Notes under the pieces: model-generated
Databases searched by the model: none
What the model saw: only the letters and a program-made list of their open reading frames with translations
What the model was told of the DNA's origin: nothing
Assembly: GCA_017438675.1 (NCBI GenBank)
Contig: JAFRUW010000026.1
Location: 1 to 5,158 of the forward strand
From: Oscillospiraceae bacterium
GTDB lineage: Bacteria; Bacillota; Clostridia; Oscillospirales; Oscillospiraceae
Direction: 5' to 3'
Length of the DNA: 5,158 bases
Position numbers and translations under genes: made by a program
Part shown: positions 1 through 4,884 of the stretch, piece by piece
How positions within the stretch are numbered: the first letter of the stretch is position 1
Layout: each line of letters starts with the position of its first letter

Positions 1-256
1 ATCCCTGAACCTTAATTGTGCCTGCGTCTAACCTCCGCTGAACGCTCCTGCTCTGTTATTAAAGGTTTGCGCTCATTTGGCGGGCGGGTCGGCCCACCGC
101 TATTCGGGCATGACGGTTATCCGTACCCGCCCGTAAAAAACGCATGCACCCGTAGGGGCGATCATTGATCGCCCGCCTTTAAATCTATTTTTTAATTCCC
201 CGAATTAAAAAATACCTCAATTATTCATTCTCCATTTTTCATATTTTATTGCAAAT
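1..256. repeat. Non-coding left edge with dispersed-type inverted repeats
   Basis: I see no supportable gene in this stretch. It holds several inverted repeats. GGCGGGCG at 79-86 is matched by CGCCCGCC at 170-177. CGGGCGGGT at 81-89 is matched by ACCCGCCCG at 125-133. A near-perfect palindrome has arms GGGCGATCA (156-164) and TGATCGCCC (166-174). An A/T-rich 13-bp hairpin has arms 186-198 and 202-214 around CCC. The AGGGGCGATCA-type palindrome and the following ATTCATTCTCCATTTTTCAT-like stretch resemble short intergenic repeats that recur in gut Clostridia genomes; that resemblance is from memory and was not searched. Nothing here reads as the start of a radical SAM maturase on the minus strand. 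Confidence 0.55.
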
Positions 257-278
257 AGCGCCGCCCGAAGGCGGCGCT
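257..278 (-). terminator. UUCG-loop hairpin after scfA
   Basis: On the minus strand this reads AGCGCCGCC, TTCG, GGCGGCGCT: a perfect 9-bp GC-rich stem closed by a very stable UUCG tetraloop. It starts 15 bases after the scfA stop codon. The following minus-strand bases (ATTTGCAATA) are A/T-rich but lack a real T run, so termination may be partial, or the hairpin may mainly protect the mRNA 3' end. In the other direction it is followed by TTTCC, which is also weak. Confidence 0.65.
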
Positions 279-293
279 TTCCGTTATCCGATA

Positions 294-443
294 TTATTTG
301 TTTTCGGAGTTTTCGCACTGCTGATTCGCAATACCGCAGGAGGTCTTGCAAGCAGACTGGCAGGATGTCTGGCATTCGCCGCAGCCGCCCTTTACAGCGC
401 TTTCGCAGAGGTTACGGGTTTCGATAGTCTTGATATGTACCAT
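294..443 (-). CDS. scfA: SCIFF ranthipeptide precursor peptide
   Basis: This 49-residue peptide matches the SCIFF family (six cysteines in forty-five residues), the ribosomal precursor on which a radical SAM maturase (ScfB) forms thioether bonds. The leader is M-V-H-I-K-T-I-E-T-R-N-L and the core carries CGECQTSCQSACKTSC followed by ANQQCEN. The six family cysteines are C21, C24, C28, C32, C36 and C43. There is also a seventh, C13. Residue 37, Thr in the family as I know it and the mapped acceptor of the C32 crosslink in a characterised homologue, is Gly here. The start at 443 is chosen because GGAG lies 7 bases upstream and the family begins at this Met; a longer reading frame to 575 has no such support. 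The gene has its own consensus promoter and a 3' hairpin. No maturase is visible in the 293 bases downstream or in any other gene of the window. SCIFF products have been linked to quorum-sensing-like signalling in some clostridia; the role here is unknown. Confidence 0.95.
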   Translation of the reverse strand: MVHIKTIETRNLCESAVKGGCGECQTSCQSACKTSCGIANQQCENSENK

Positions 444-460
444 GATGAATCTCCATTCAT
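444..460 (-). promoter_or_regulatory. scfA ribosome binding site inside a hairpin loop
   Basis: The minus strand reads ATGAAT, GGAG, ATTCAT, C and then the scfA ATG. The GGAG Shine-Dalgarno core is exactly the loop of a perfect 6-bp inverted repeat (arms 455-460 and 445-450). In the mRNA this puts the ribosome binding site in a tetraloop one base before the start codon. The stem is A/U-rich and weak, so it may only modulate initiation, for instance with temperature. The RBS itself is well supported; a regulatory role is inference. Confidence 0.6.
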
Positions 461-476
461 GAAATATAGTGAAATA

Positions 477-505
477 ATTATAGCAATTTACCGCGTAATT
501 GTCAA
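477..505 (-). promoter_or_regulatory. Consensus sigma-A promoter of scfA
   Basis: The minus strand carries TTGACA (500-505), a 17-base spacer and TATAAT (477-482), matching the vegetative consensus at all 12 positions with ideal spacing. Transcription should start near 470, giving a leader of about 27 bases before the scfA start at 443. The promoter lies wholly in the 85-base gap after the upstream lipoprotein gene, so scfA should be strongly expressed independently of it. Confidence 0.92.
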
Positions 506-528
506 CACGAATAAGTCGGCAAAGCAGC

Positions 529-1263
529 TCAGAGCTTATAGAACATCTCCATGATCTGATCCGGTCCTTCCGCATCCAGGCTGGTGATGCTTATGCAGGC
601 CAGATACTCGTTTCCTTTTATGAATACTTCCTTCTGATAAAAGTGCAGGTTCTTATAGTCGTATTCCATGTTTATGCAGGGATGGATGTCCTCCCCGATA
701 TGGCTCAGTCCCCTTGTAAGGACGATGTTTTCGCCGCCCATATCCCTGATGGAGTCTTCAAACTCCTTTTCGTAAAGATCCGCCTGATCGTTCTCGGAAA
801 GGCTTACGCTGTCCGTGCTCACAAGGTTTTCGACTGACATGTATATGTTGCTTGAGCCGTCCTCGTTCTCAGCCGAAAGGTCGTATAAAACAACAGCGTT
901 TGCGTAGACCTCCCGCAGCTCCTCATCGGTCAGATCCTCGGTGATGCCGTTTTCCTCGGCAAAGTTTTCAGCCTCAAAAGTCCAGTCTTCACCCTTGAAA
1001 CCAAAGCCGAAATACCTGTTCTCATAGGTATCGCCGTTTACGGCGCCGAATTCATAGGGCTCCGCCTCCGGCTCGGGTTCCGGTTCCGGCTCTTCCGCGG
1101 GGGCTTCCTCTTTTGCCGGCGCCGCTTCCTTCCCGGCGTCGGTCTCCGCTGTCTCCGCGGCCTGTTCCTCTCTGATCTTGCCTATGGGATCGCTTTTGGA
1201 GCATCCCGCAAGTATCGCGGTCAGGCAGCACAGCGCCAGCAGAAGCGCGATTGTTTTTTTCAT
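529..1263 (-). CDS. Lipoprotein of unknown function, tandem paralogue A
   Basis: This 244-residue secreted protein has a lipoprotein signal: MKK, a hydrophobic stretch to residue 19, and lipobox LAGC with C21 as the lipidated cysteine. It should be anchored to the outer face of the membrane. Residues about 32-70 form a low-complexity acidic spacer rich in Glu, Ala and Pro, with a Glu-Pro repeat at about 58-66, followed by a folded domain at about 71-244. The domain begins G-A-V-N-G-D-T-Y-E-N and contains an aromatic YFGFGF-like motif and a conserved Trp, then ends at MFYKL. I do not recognise a named family; small ligand-binding or PsbP-like folds are possible but unproven. By eye the domain is about 60% identical to the gene at 1399-2070, so the two arose by tandem duplication. 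GGAGG lies 7 bases before the start. No good promoter is visible in the 135-base gap upstream, so read-through from the paralogue is likely. Confidence 0.9.
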   Translation of the reverse strand: MKKTIALLLALCCLTAILAGCSKSDPIGKIREEQAAETAETDAGKEAAPAKEEAPAEEPEPEPEPEAEPYEFGAVNGDTYENRYFGFGFKGEDWTFEAENFAEENGITEDLTDEELREVYANAVVLYDLSAENEDGSSNIYMSVENLVSTDSVSLSENDQADLYEKEFEDSIRDMGGENIVLTRGLSHIGEDIHPCINMEYDYKNLHFYQKEVFIKGNEYLACISITSLDAEGPDQIMEMFYKL

Positions 1264-1301
1264 ATCTTTCCCTCCGTTTTTTTATCGGCACATCCCTGTG
1301 C
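1264..1301 (-). promoter_or_regulatory. Leader of lipoprotein A: hairpin, A7 run and RBS
   Basis: Upstream of the start, the minus strand has a 5-bp hairpin GCACA, GGGA, TGTGC (1288-1301) with a GNRA loop, then a seven-A run, then the GGAGG ribosome binding site (1271-1275). The 25 bases from the start codon outward (1261-1285) are identical to those of the paralogue at 2068-2092. The leader was therefore duplicated together with the gene and has been kept. Confidence 0.6.
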
Positions 1302-1335
1302 GGAGAGGTTTAAGCATTGCCGGAGACTCAGCCGG

Positions 1336-1376
1336 GTATCCTGCGGCTGTACCGCAGACGGAAATGCGCAGGATAC
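1336..1376 (-). repeat. Competing hairpins between the paralogues
   Basis: A perfect 10-bp inverted repeat has arms GTATCCTGCG (1336-1345) and CGCAGGATAC (1367-1376) around 21 bases. An alternative perfect 6-bp hairpin, CTGCGG (1341-1346) with CCGCAG (1352-1357), uses part of the same left arm, so the two cannot form together. There is no T run after either, so this is not a standard terminator. It begins 22 bases past the stop of the upstream lipoprotein gene and could be a processing or attenuation element, or a repeat remnant. Confidence 0.5.
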
Positions 1377-1398
1377 TGATGGGGCGTTTATGGTTTTC

Positions 1399-2070
1399 TC
1401 AGATCTTATAGAACATATCCGTCACCTGATCCGGGCCGTCCGGGTCGAGGCTGGTGATGGTGATGCACGCCAGGTAATTGCCCTCTTTAATGAATACGCC
1501 CCTCTGATAGATATGAAGACTACTGTAATCGTATTCCAGGTTCACGACAGGATGGGAATCATCTCCGATGTTGGCAATGCCCCTTGTGACCACAAGGTTT
1601 TCGCCCTGCAATTCCTCCACGGTTGCCTTTAACTCGTTTTCGTAAAGGTCCGCCTGCTTATTCTCGTCCAAATCTGCGCTGTTCGAGAGCACAAGGTTCT
1701 CCACGGCTAAATAGACGTTGCTGCTGCTGTCAGCGCTTTCCGCGCCCATATCATTCCAAATGTCGCTGTTATTGAATAAATCCCGGATCTCCTCGTCTGT
1801 CATTTCGGCAGTTACACCGTTCTCCTCGGCAAGCTCCTCTTCTGTTTCAAAGATCCATCCCTCTCCCTTGAAGCCGATGCCGAAATATTTGTTTTCGTAG
1901 GTGTCGCCGTTTACGGCGCCGGGCTCAAAGGGAGTCTCTTCCACTGCGGGCTCCGACGGCTCAGACTGACTCTGGATGGCGTCAGTTATGGGGTTCCCTT
2001 TGCTTGAGCATCCTGCGAACAGGGCCGCAATGACGCAGATCACCATAAGGAACGCTATAATCTTTTTCAT
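1399..2070 (-). CDS. Lipoprotein of unknown function, tandem paralogue B
   Basis: This 223-residue lipoprotein begins MKK, continues with a hydrophobic segment, and has lipobox FAGC with C21 as the predicted lipidation site. Unlike its paralogue it has only a short spacer (about 22-50) before the shared domain at 51-223, which starts G-A-V-N-G-D-T-Y-E-N, includes KYFGIGFKGEGW, and ends at MFYKI. About 100 of 172 aligned domain positions match the protein at 529-1263, with a single one-residue gap. The most constant parts are the first ten residues, QADLYE, EYDY and the C-terminal third, which suggests these form the core or a binding face. No named family is recognised. GGAGG lies 7 bases before the start, and a probable promoter with an overlapping palindrome lies about 40-70 bases upstream, so this copy probably drives expression of the pair. 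Confidence 0.9.
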   Translation of the reverse strand: MKKIIAFLMVICVIAALFAGCSSKGNPITDAIQSQSEPSEPAVEETPFEPGAVNGDTYENKYFGIGFKGEGWIFETEEELAEENGVTAEMTDEEIRDLFNNSDIWNDMGAESADSSSNVYLAVENLVLSNSADLDENKQADLYENELKATVEELQGENLVVTRGIANIGDDSHPVVNLEYDYSSLHIYQRGVFIKEGNYLACITITSLDPDGPDQVTDMFYKI

Positions 2071-2106
2071 ATCTTTCCCTCCGTTTTTTTATTGGCACGT
2101 TTGTGC
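2071..2106 (-). promoter_or_regulatory. Leader of lipoprotein B: hairpin, A7 run and RBS
   Basis: The same arrangement precedes this gene as precedes its paralogue: a short hairpin GCAC, AAAC, GTGC (2095-2106), a seven-A run, and GGAGG (2078-2082) 7 bases before the ATG. The stem sequence is partly changed and one pair shorter than in the paralogue, yet hairpin and position are kept, which hints that the structure matters. Confidence 0.55.
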
Positions 2107-2112
2107 GGTATC

Positions 2113-2141
2113 ATTTTATCATTGCAAATACGCATTTGCAA
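2113..2141 (-). promoter_or_regulatory. Probable promoter of the lipoprotein pair
   Basis: The minus strand has TTGCAA (2136-2141; 4 of 6 consensus), a 17-base spacer, and TAAAAT (2113-2118; 5 of 6 consensus). Spacing is ideal, and it lies in the gap between the nitroreductase gene and lipoprotein B. Transcription should start near 2106, at the leader hairpin. The match is moderate, as expected for a regulated promoter. Confidence 0.55.
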
Positions 2142-2142
2142 T
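2121..2142. promoter_or_regulatory. Palindrome over the -35 and spacer, operator-like
   Basis: Perfect 9-base arms ATTGCAAAT (2121-2129) and ATTTGCAAT (2134-2142) flank a four-base centre. The right arm contains the whole -35 hexamer and the rest of the palindrome covers most of the spacer, which is the geometry of a repressor site. The half-site ATTGCAAAT also occurs once at 248-256 beside the scfA hairpin. It could alternatively act as a weak 3' hairpin for the nitroreductase mRNA, but no T run follows on either strand. Confidence 0.45.
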
Positions 2143-2159
2143 AGGGAAAAGGCCGATCC

Positions 2160-2687
2160 CTACTCAATATAGAACGTCCTGCCGGGCTTTCTGGGATGGG
2201 CGGCGGGCATATCCCCGTCGATGTAGCCCAGGGCAAGGTGGCCCACGCCCTCGTAATCGCCCTCGATACCCAGGCTGTCAAGGATTTCCTTTCCGAAGTC
2301 AGAGGCAAACTCCTCCTTCGCCCGATGGATCCAGCAGGTGCTCAGCCCCAGCTCATGGGCCATGAGCATCATGTTGCCGAGGGTGACGCTGCCGTCGTAG
2401 ACCGCCGTGCGTGCGTCCAGGTTCGACGCCACGATTAAGATCACCGGAGCGCCGTAGAAGGGGTCAAAGCCCTCCTCCCAGCCGCCGATCTTTCGGTTTT
2501 CCTCGGCGATTTTGTCTCTCAGCTCACGGTTCGTCACGGCGATGATGATGGGCGCCTGCTTCCCCATGCCTGACGCGGCGAAAACTCCCGCCTCCATGAT
2601 CCGGTCTATAAGCTCCTTCGGCAACGGGTCGGATTTGTACTTACGAATGCTTCTGCGTTCCTTAATAATAGTCATTAAATCGCTCAT
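2160..2687 (-). CDS. Nitroreductase-family FMN-dependent oxidoreductase
   Basis: This 175-residue cytoplasmic protein belongs to the nitroreductase (flavin reductase-like) family: dimeric FMN enzymes that use NAD(P)H to reduce nitroaromatics, quinones or flavins. The N-terminal RRSIRKY motif (11-17) is the usual FMN-phosphate contact. ASGMGKQAP (38-46) matches the family segment that packs against the flavin. PFYGAPVILIV (76-86), then DGSVTLGNMMLMAHELGLS (98-116) followed by TCWI, is the typical second flavin-binding region, and HLALGYIDG (150-158) the usual penultimate strand. Length is normal for the short clostridial subgroup, and it looks intact. The start is fixed by AGGAGG at 2696-2701, 8 bases upstream. 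The 76-base gap before it has TATATA/TATAAC-like -10 candidates near 2703-2710 but no convincing -35. The physiological substrate cannot be told from sequence. Confidence 0.93.
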   Translation of the reverse strand: MSDLMTIIKERRSIRKYKSDPLPKELIDRIMEAGVFAASGMGKQAPIIIAVTNRELRDKIAEENRKIGGWEEGFDPFYGAPVILIVASNLDARTAVYDGSVTLGNMMLMAHELGLSTCWIHRAKEEFASDFGKEILDSLGIEGDYEGVGHLALGYIDGDMPAAHPRKPGRTFYIE

Positions 2688-2763
2688 TTTGTGTACCTCC
2701 TGTTATATATAGATAAAACTGATCTGCTGTTTATAAAACCATTTCCTGCGGTAAGCCGGGTTT

Positions 2764-3372
2764 TCACTCATCCTCTCTCCGCTCCGCGAAATATATGCCC
2801 CACTCTTTAAACTGTCCGGGAATGTCAAATACCGTTTTTCCGTCCGCTTCATAAATCTCGCTTACGCCGGGATGATCCTGGGAAAAAGTATCCCACGCTG
2901 TAACAAGCTTTTCCGTGCGGTCAATATCATGGGGCTCAAAAAAGTCGGCATATCCGTCTGTATTCCGGCTGAAAACAGTAAGGACATTGTATTTTCCGAA
3001 CATTATTTCATCGCCGCTGTTATGGCAGCCGTAGCCAAATGCGGAAAGCCCGTCGTTGAACAAAAGCTCTCCCACACGAAACATGATCGTCAAAGCCGCT
3101 TCCTGAGTACATCCGTCAATGTAGTAAACATCCCTGTGCCGCGTTTTTATGACCCCATCACCAATCTCCGTTTCATCCGAAAGAAGAGTGGGAATCTCAA
3201 GGATAAAGAACAGGGGCTCGTCATGCATTACTATAAAATGCTGCATCACCGACTCGATCTTATCAACACTCACGTTGGCATTGATTTGATTGCCGGTAAC
3301 CTCAAAACCTTCAAAAAGCATTTCGGGCCGCTCAACCTTGCATCCCGCTTTGAGTTTCAGATTCCTTGCCAT
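2764..3372 (-). CDS. Uncharacterised cytoplasmic protein, 202 aa
   Basis: I do not recognise a named family. The 202-residue protein has no signal peptide or membrane segment. It starts M-A-R-N-L-K-L-K-A-G and shows a strand-rich N-terminal half with VDKIESVMQHF (36-46) and EPLFFILEIP (52-61). A central block RDVYYIDGCTQEAALTI and a Gly-rich GLSAFGYGCHNSGDEIMFGKYN segment follow, and it ends in a well-ordered FDIPGQFKEWGIYFAERRE. Its look, a compact acidic protein beside another small orphan, recalls immunity or other accessory proteins of gut Clostridia, but no toxin is present, so this is only a thought. The start is supported by GAGGTG about 5 bases before the ATG. It lies 54 bases after the preceding gene and may share its transcript. 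A longer antisense frame across it lacks these signals. Confidence 0.85.
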   Translation of the reverse strand: MARNLKLKAGCKVERPEMLFEGFEVTGNQINANVSVDKIESVMQHFIVMHDEPLFFILEIPTLLSDETEIGDGVIKTRHRDVYYIDGCTQEAALTIMFRVGELLFNDGLSAFGYGCHNSGDEIMFGKYNVLTVFSRNTDGYADFFEPHDIDRTEKLVTAWDTFSQDHPGVSEIYEADGKTVFDIPGQFKEWGIYFAERREDE

Positions 3373-3426
3373 TTTTCACCTCATCTGATCCCACATAACA
3401 TGCCGCGATTATTCATTCACGATTAT

Positions 3427-3855
3427 TCACTGTTCCACGATCTCAATATCCGCGTCGTAGCTCTTTGCCCAGCTTCTGATGCGGCAGACCTTGCCCGCGA
3501 GATACTCCGGCGTATATCCGAAGCACTCCGCCAGCTCCTCCACCGTCATGTTTAGGAGGGCGTTTGCCGCCAGATCGCCGCTGACCCAGCATTTGCCGTC
3601 CCGCAACAGCTCCACCACGGCGATGTTCTCGGTGACGAGGCCGACGACGTAGTAAAACATGCTCTCTGCGTCGGCGAAATGCCGCTGCCGGGTGTGGAAA
3701 TGGACGCAGTAGGGCTCCGGGTAACCGTTAAAATACGTTACGATTATGTTCCCGTTTCCGTTGGGGTTTAAAATGTTCGCCGTCTCGTCCTCCCCGTCCC
3801 GGGTAAAGGTGACGGTGCAGTCGGTTAAGTTGTCCTTTAAAATGTCAAGCCGCAT
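3427..3855 (-). CDS. Uncharacterised cytoplasmic protein, 142 aa
   Basis: No named family is recognised. The product is 142 residues with no signal peptide. The N-terminal part (about 1-60) looks strand-rich with TVTFTRDGEDE and NIIVTYFNGYPEPYCVHFHTRQRHF, where three His residues cluster within about eight positions. The C-terminal part includes GKCWVSGDLAANALL, then a helical VEELAECFGYTPEYLAGKVCRIRSWAK-type segment. The start at 3855 is preferred because GGAG lies 6 bases upstream. A GTG 45 bases further out would add a Lys/Arg/Gln-rich extension with no ribosome site. It follows the lipoprotein gene by 48 bases with no T-run terminator between them, so co-transcription is likely. The pairing with the next orphan gene suggests a linked role, but none can be named. 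Confidence 0.83.
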   Translation of the reverse strand: MRLDILKDNLTDCTVTFTRDGEDETANILNPNGNGNIIVTYFNGYPEPYCVHFHTRQRHFADAESMFYYVVGLVTENIAVVELLRDGKCWVSGDLAANALLNMTVEELAECFGYTPEYLAGKVCRIRSWAKSYDADIEIVEQ

Positions 3856-3903
3856 GTTTTTCTCCTGTTTCTTTCTTTTATACTGCTGTTCCCGGCGCAC
3901 CGG

Positions 3904-4797
3904 TCAACCCTCGAGGCTCATGGGCCAGTCCCGGAAAATCTCCTCGCTGAGGGCGATCTCCCCGTTCTCCAGCGTCAGCTCCGCCTGCCTCGTGTCTCCG
4001 TTAATCGGCGTGTGTTCGATCAGAATGTTTCCGTTTTCGTCTGTTTTCAGTTCCGGAGCCACGGAATCAACGGCATAAGTCTTCTCAGCCAGCTCAACGG
4101 GCACTCCGTTTTCCACGGAATAAACGTTTATCACAACCGTGAAAATTCCGCTGATGGGCCCGTCGGACAGGAACACGATCTCATCCTTCCCGTCCCGGTC
4201 AATGTCGCCGTAAACCGGCCCGGCGAGGAAATCGCGGAACATACAGCCGCCGTTTTTGCCCACAAGGAAAGCCCTTGTCTCATATCCCCTGTACTCAGGC
4301 TCATCCGGAACCGTATCGTCGGGAAGGTTCGGACGATAGACCGGCCCGAAAAACACCTGAGCCCCCGTGGCGTCATACAGCCCCTCCGGCGTCGCTTCCG
4401 CAAGGGACAAAAGCCTCTCGTCGCCTATGGCCCCGATGGCCTCCGACCAGGTCAGGGCGCCCTCGCTTTCGGTGGGCTGACCGATGCGGTACTCGATAGT
4501 GATCTCGTTGGGTTCCGCCCACCTGCAGATGATAATATAAACGTCGTCCCTGTACAAAAACGACTGACTCATGTACTCCTCATATTTGAACCCGGCCTTA
4601 CTCAGACCGTGAATGTAATCCCCCAGCATATAGGGATGGACGTCTTCATACACAACAAAGTGATCCGACTGCTCCTTTACGGTAAAGTCCGGCAGCAATA
4701 TCTCCGGCGTCATAGGATTGTCATATTCCGGCTTCTTGCGGGTACAGCCCGAAAAAAGGAGCAAAAGGGCAATAATAAGAACAATGATCCGTTTCAT
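3904..4797 (-). CDS. Lipoprotein with FG-GAP-like calcium loop
   Basis: This 297-residue protein has a clear lipoprotein signal: MKRIIVLIIALLLLF, then SGC with C18 as the lipidated cysteine. It should sit on the outer membrane face. Residues about 26-130 form one region rich in Tyr and acids. At 196-207 the run Y-G-D-I-D-R-D-G-K-D-E-I is a textbook calcium-binding loop of the FG-GAP/VCBS type (D198, D200, D202, D205), preceded by GP and followed by a hydrophobic strand. Only one such loop is obvious, so this is not a full beta-propeller. The C-terminal part (about 215-297) looks like beta strands. The start is set by the lipobox and by AAAGGCGG 6 bases upstream. The frame stays open into the repeats out to 5055, but that extension has neither feature. 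A probable promoter lies at 4832-4860. The ligand is unknown. Confidence 0.9.
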   Translation of the reverse strand: MKRIIVLIIALLLLFSGCTRKKPEYDNPMTPEILLPDFTVKEQSDHFVVYEDVHPYMLGDYIHGLSKAGFKYEEYMSQSFLYRDDVYIIICRWAEPNEITIEYRIGQPTESEGALTWSEAIGAIGDERLLSLAEATPEGLYDATGAQVFFGPVYRPNLPDDTVPDEPEYRGYETRAFLVGKNGGCMFRDFLAGPVYGDIDRDGKDEIVFLSDGPISGIFTVVINVYSVENGVPVELAEKTYAVDSVAPELKTDENGNILIEHTPINGDTRQAELTLENGEIALSEEIFRDWPMSLEG

Positions 4798-4831
4798 GCT
4801 CCACCGCCTTTCGAGAATACATATTGTCCCA

Positions 4832-4860
4832 ATTATATATGATTCCGCCGAAAAAAACAA
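4832..4860 (-). promoter_or_regulatory. Probable promoter of the lipoprotein-led operon
   Basis: The minus strand has a perfect TATAAT (4832-4837), a 17-base spacer, and TTGTTT (4855-4860; 3 of 6 consensus). The -35 region falls on the T tract of the terminator immediately upstream. Transcription should start near 4825, about 28 bases before the ATG at 4797, which suits the ribosome site. The weak -35 makes this moderately secure. Confidence 0.65.
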
Positions 4861-4884
4861 TATCCCCCGTGGGCGGGGGATATT
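4851..4884 (-). terminator. Strong intrinsic terminator
   Basis: On the minus strand AATATCCCCCG (4874-4884) pairs perfectly with CGGGGGATATT (4859-4869) around a four-base loop, then G and seven T residues (4851-4857). This is a textbook factor-independent terminator with an 11-bp stem. It should stop transcription entering from the right and insulate the lipoprotein operon. The hairpin is also the left end of the repeat array; a related but weaker hairpin followed by T6 lies at 5065-5090. Confidence 0.88.

Noticed and set aside
444..575. Extended scfA start at 575
   Set aside because: The extension overlaps the upstream lipoprotein gene and contains the scfA promoter. The family start M-V-H-I-K at 443 has its own Shine-Dalgarno site.
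2735..2764. Terminator after the 202-residue protein
   Set aside because: AAAACC/GGTTTT arms can pair, but around an 18-base loop with a weak A/T-rich stem, so I do not call it.
3406..3429. Direct repeat CGATTATTCA twice, 14 bases apart
   Set aside because: It is short, spans the end of one gene, and has no further copies nearby. It is probably a small slippage duplication without function.
2872..3555. Open frame of 227 codons on the plus strand
   Set aside because: It runs antisense through two minus-strand genes that have ribosome sites, uses no recognisable domain, and has no ribosome site at its own start. I treat it as a shadow.
4012..4842. Open frame of 276 codons on the plus strand
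   Set aside because: It is antisense to the calcium-loop lipoprotein, whose signal peptide, lipobox and motif clearly fix the minus strand. Its product shows no family features.
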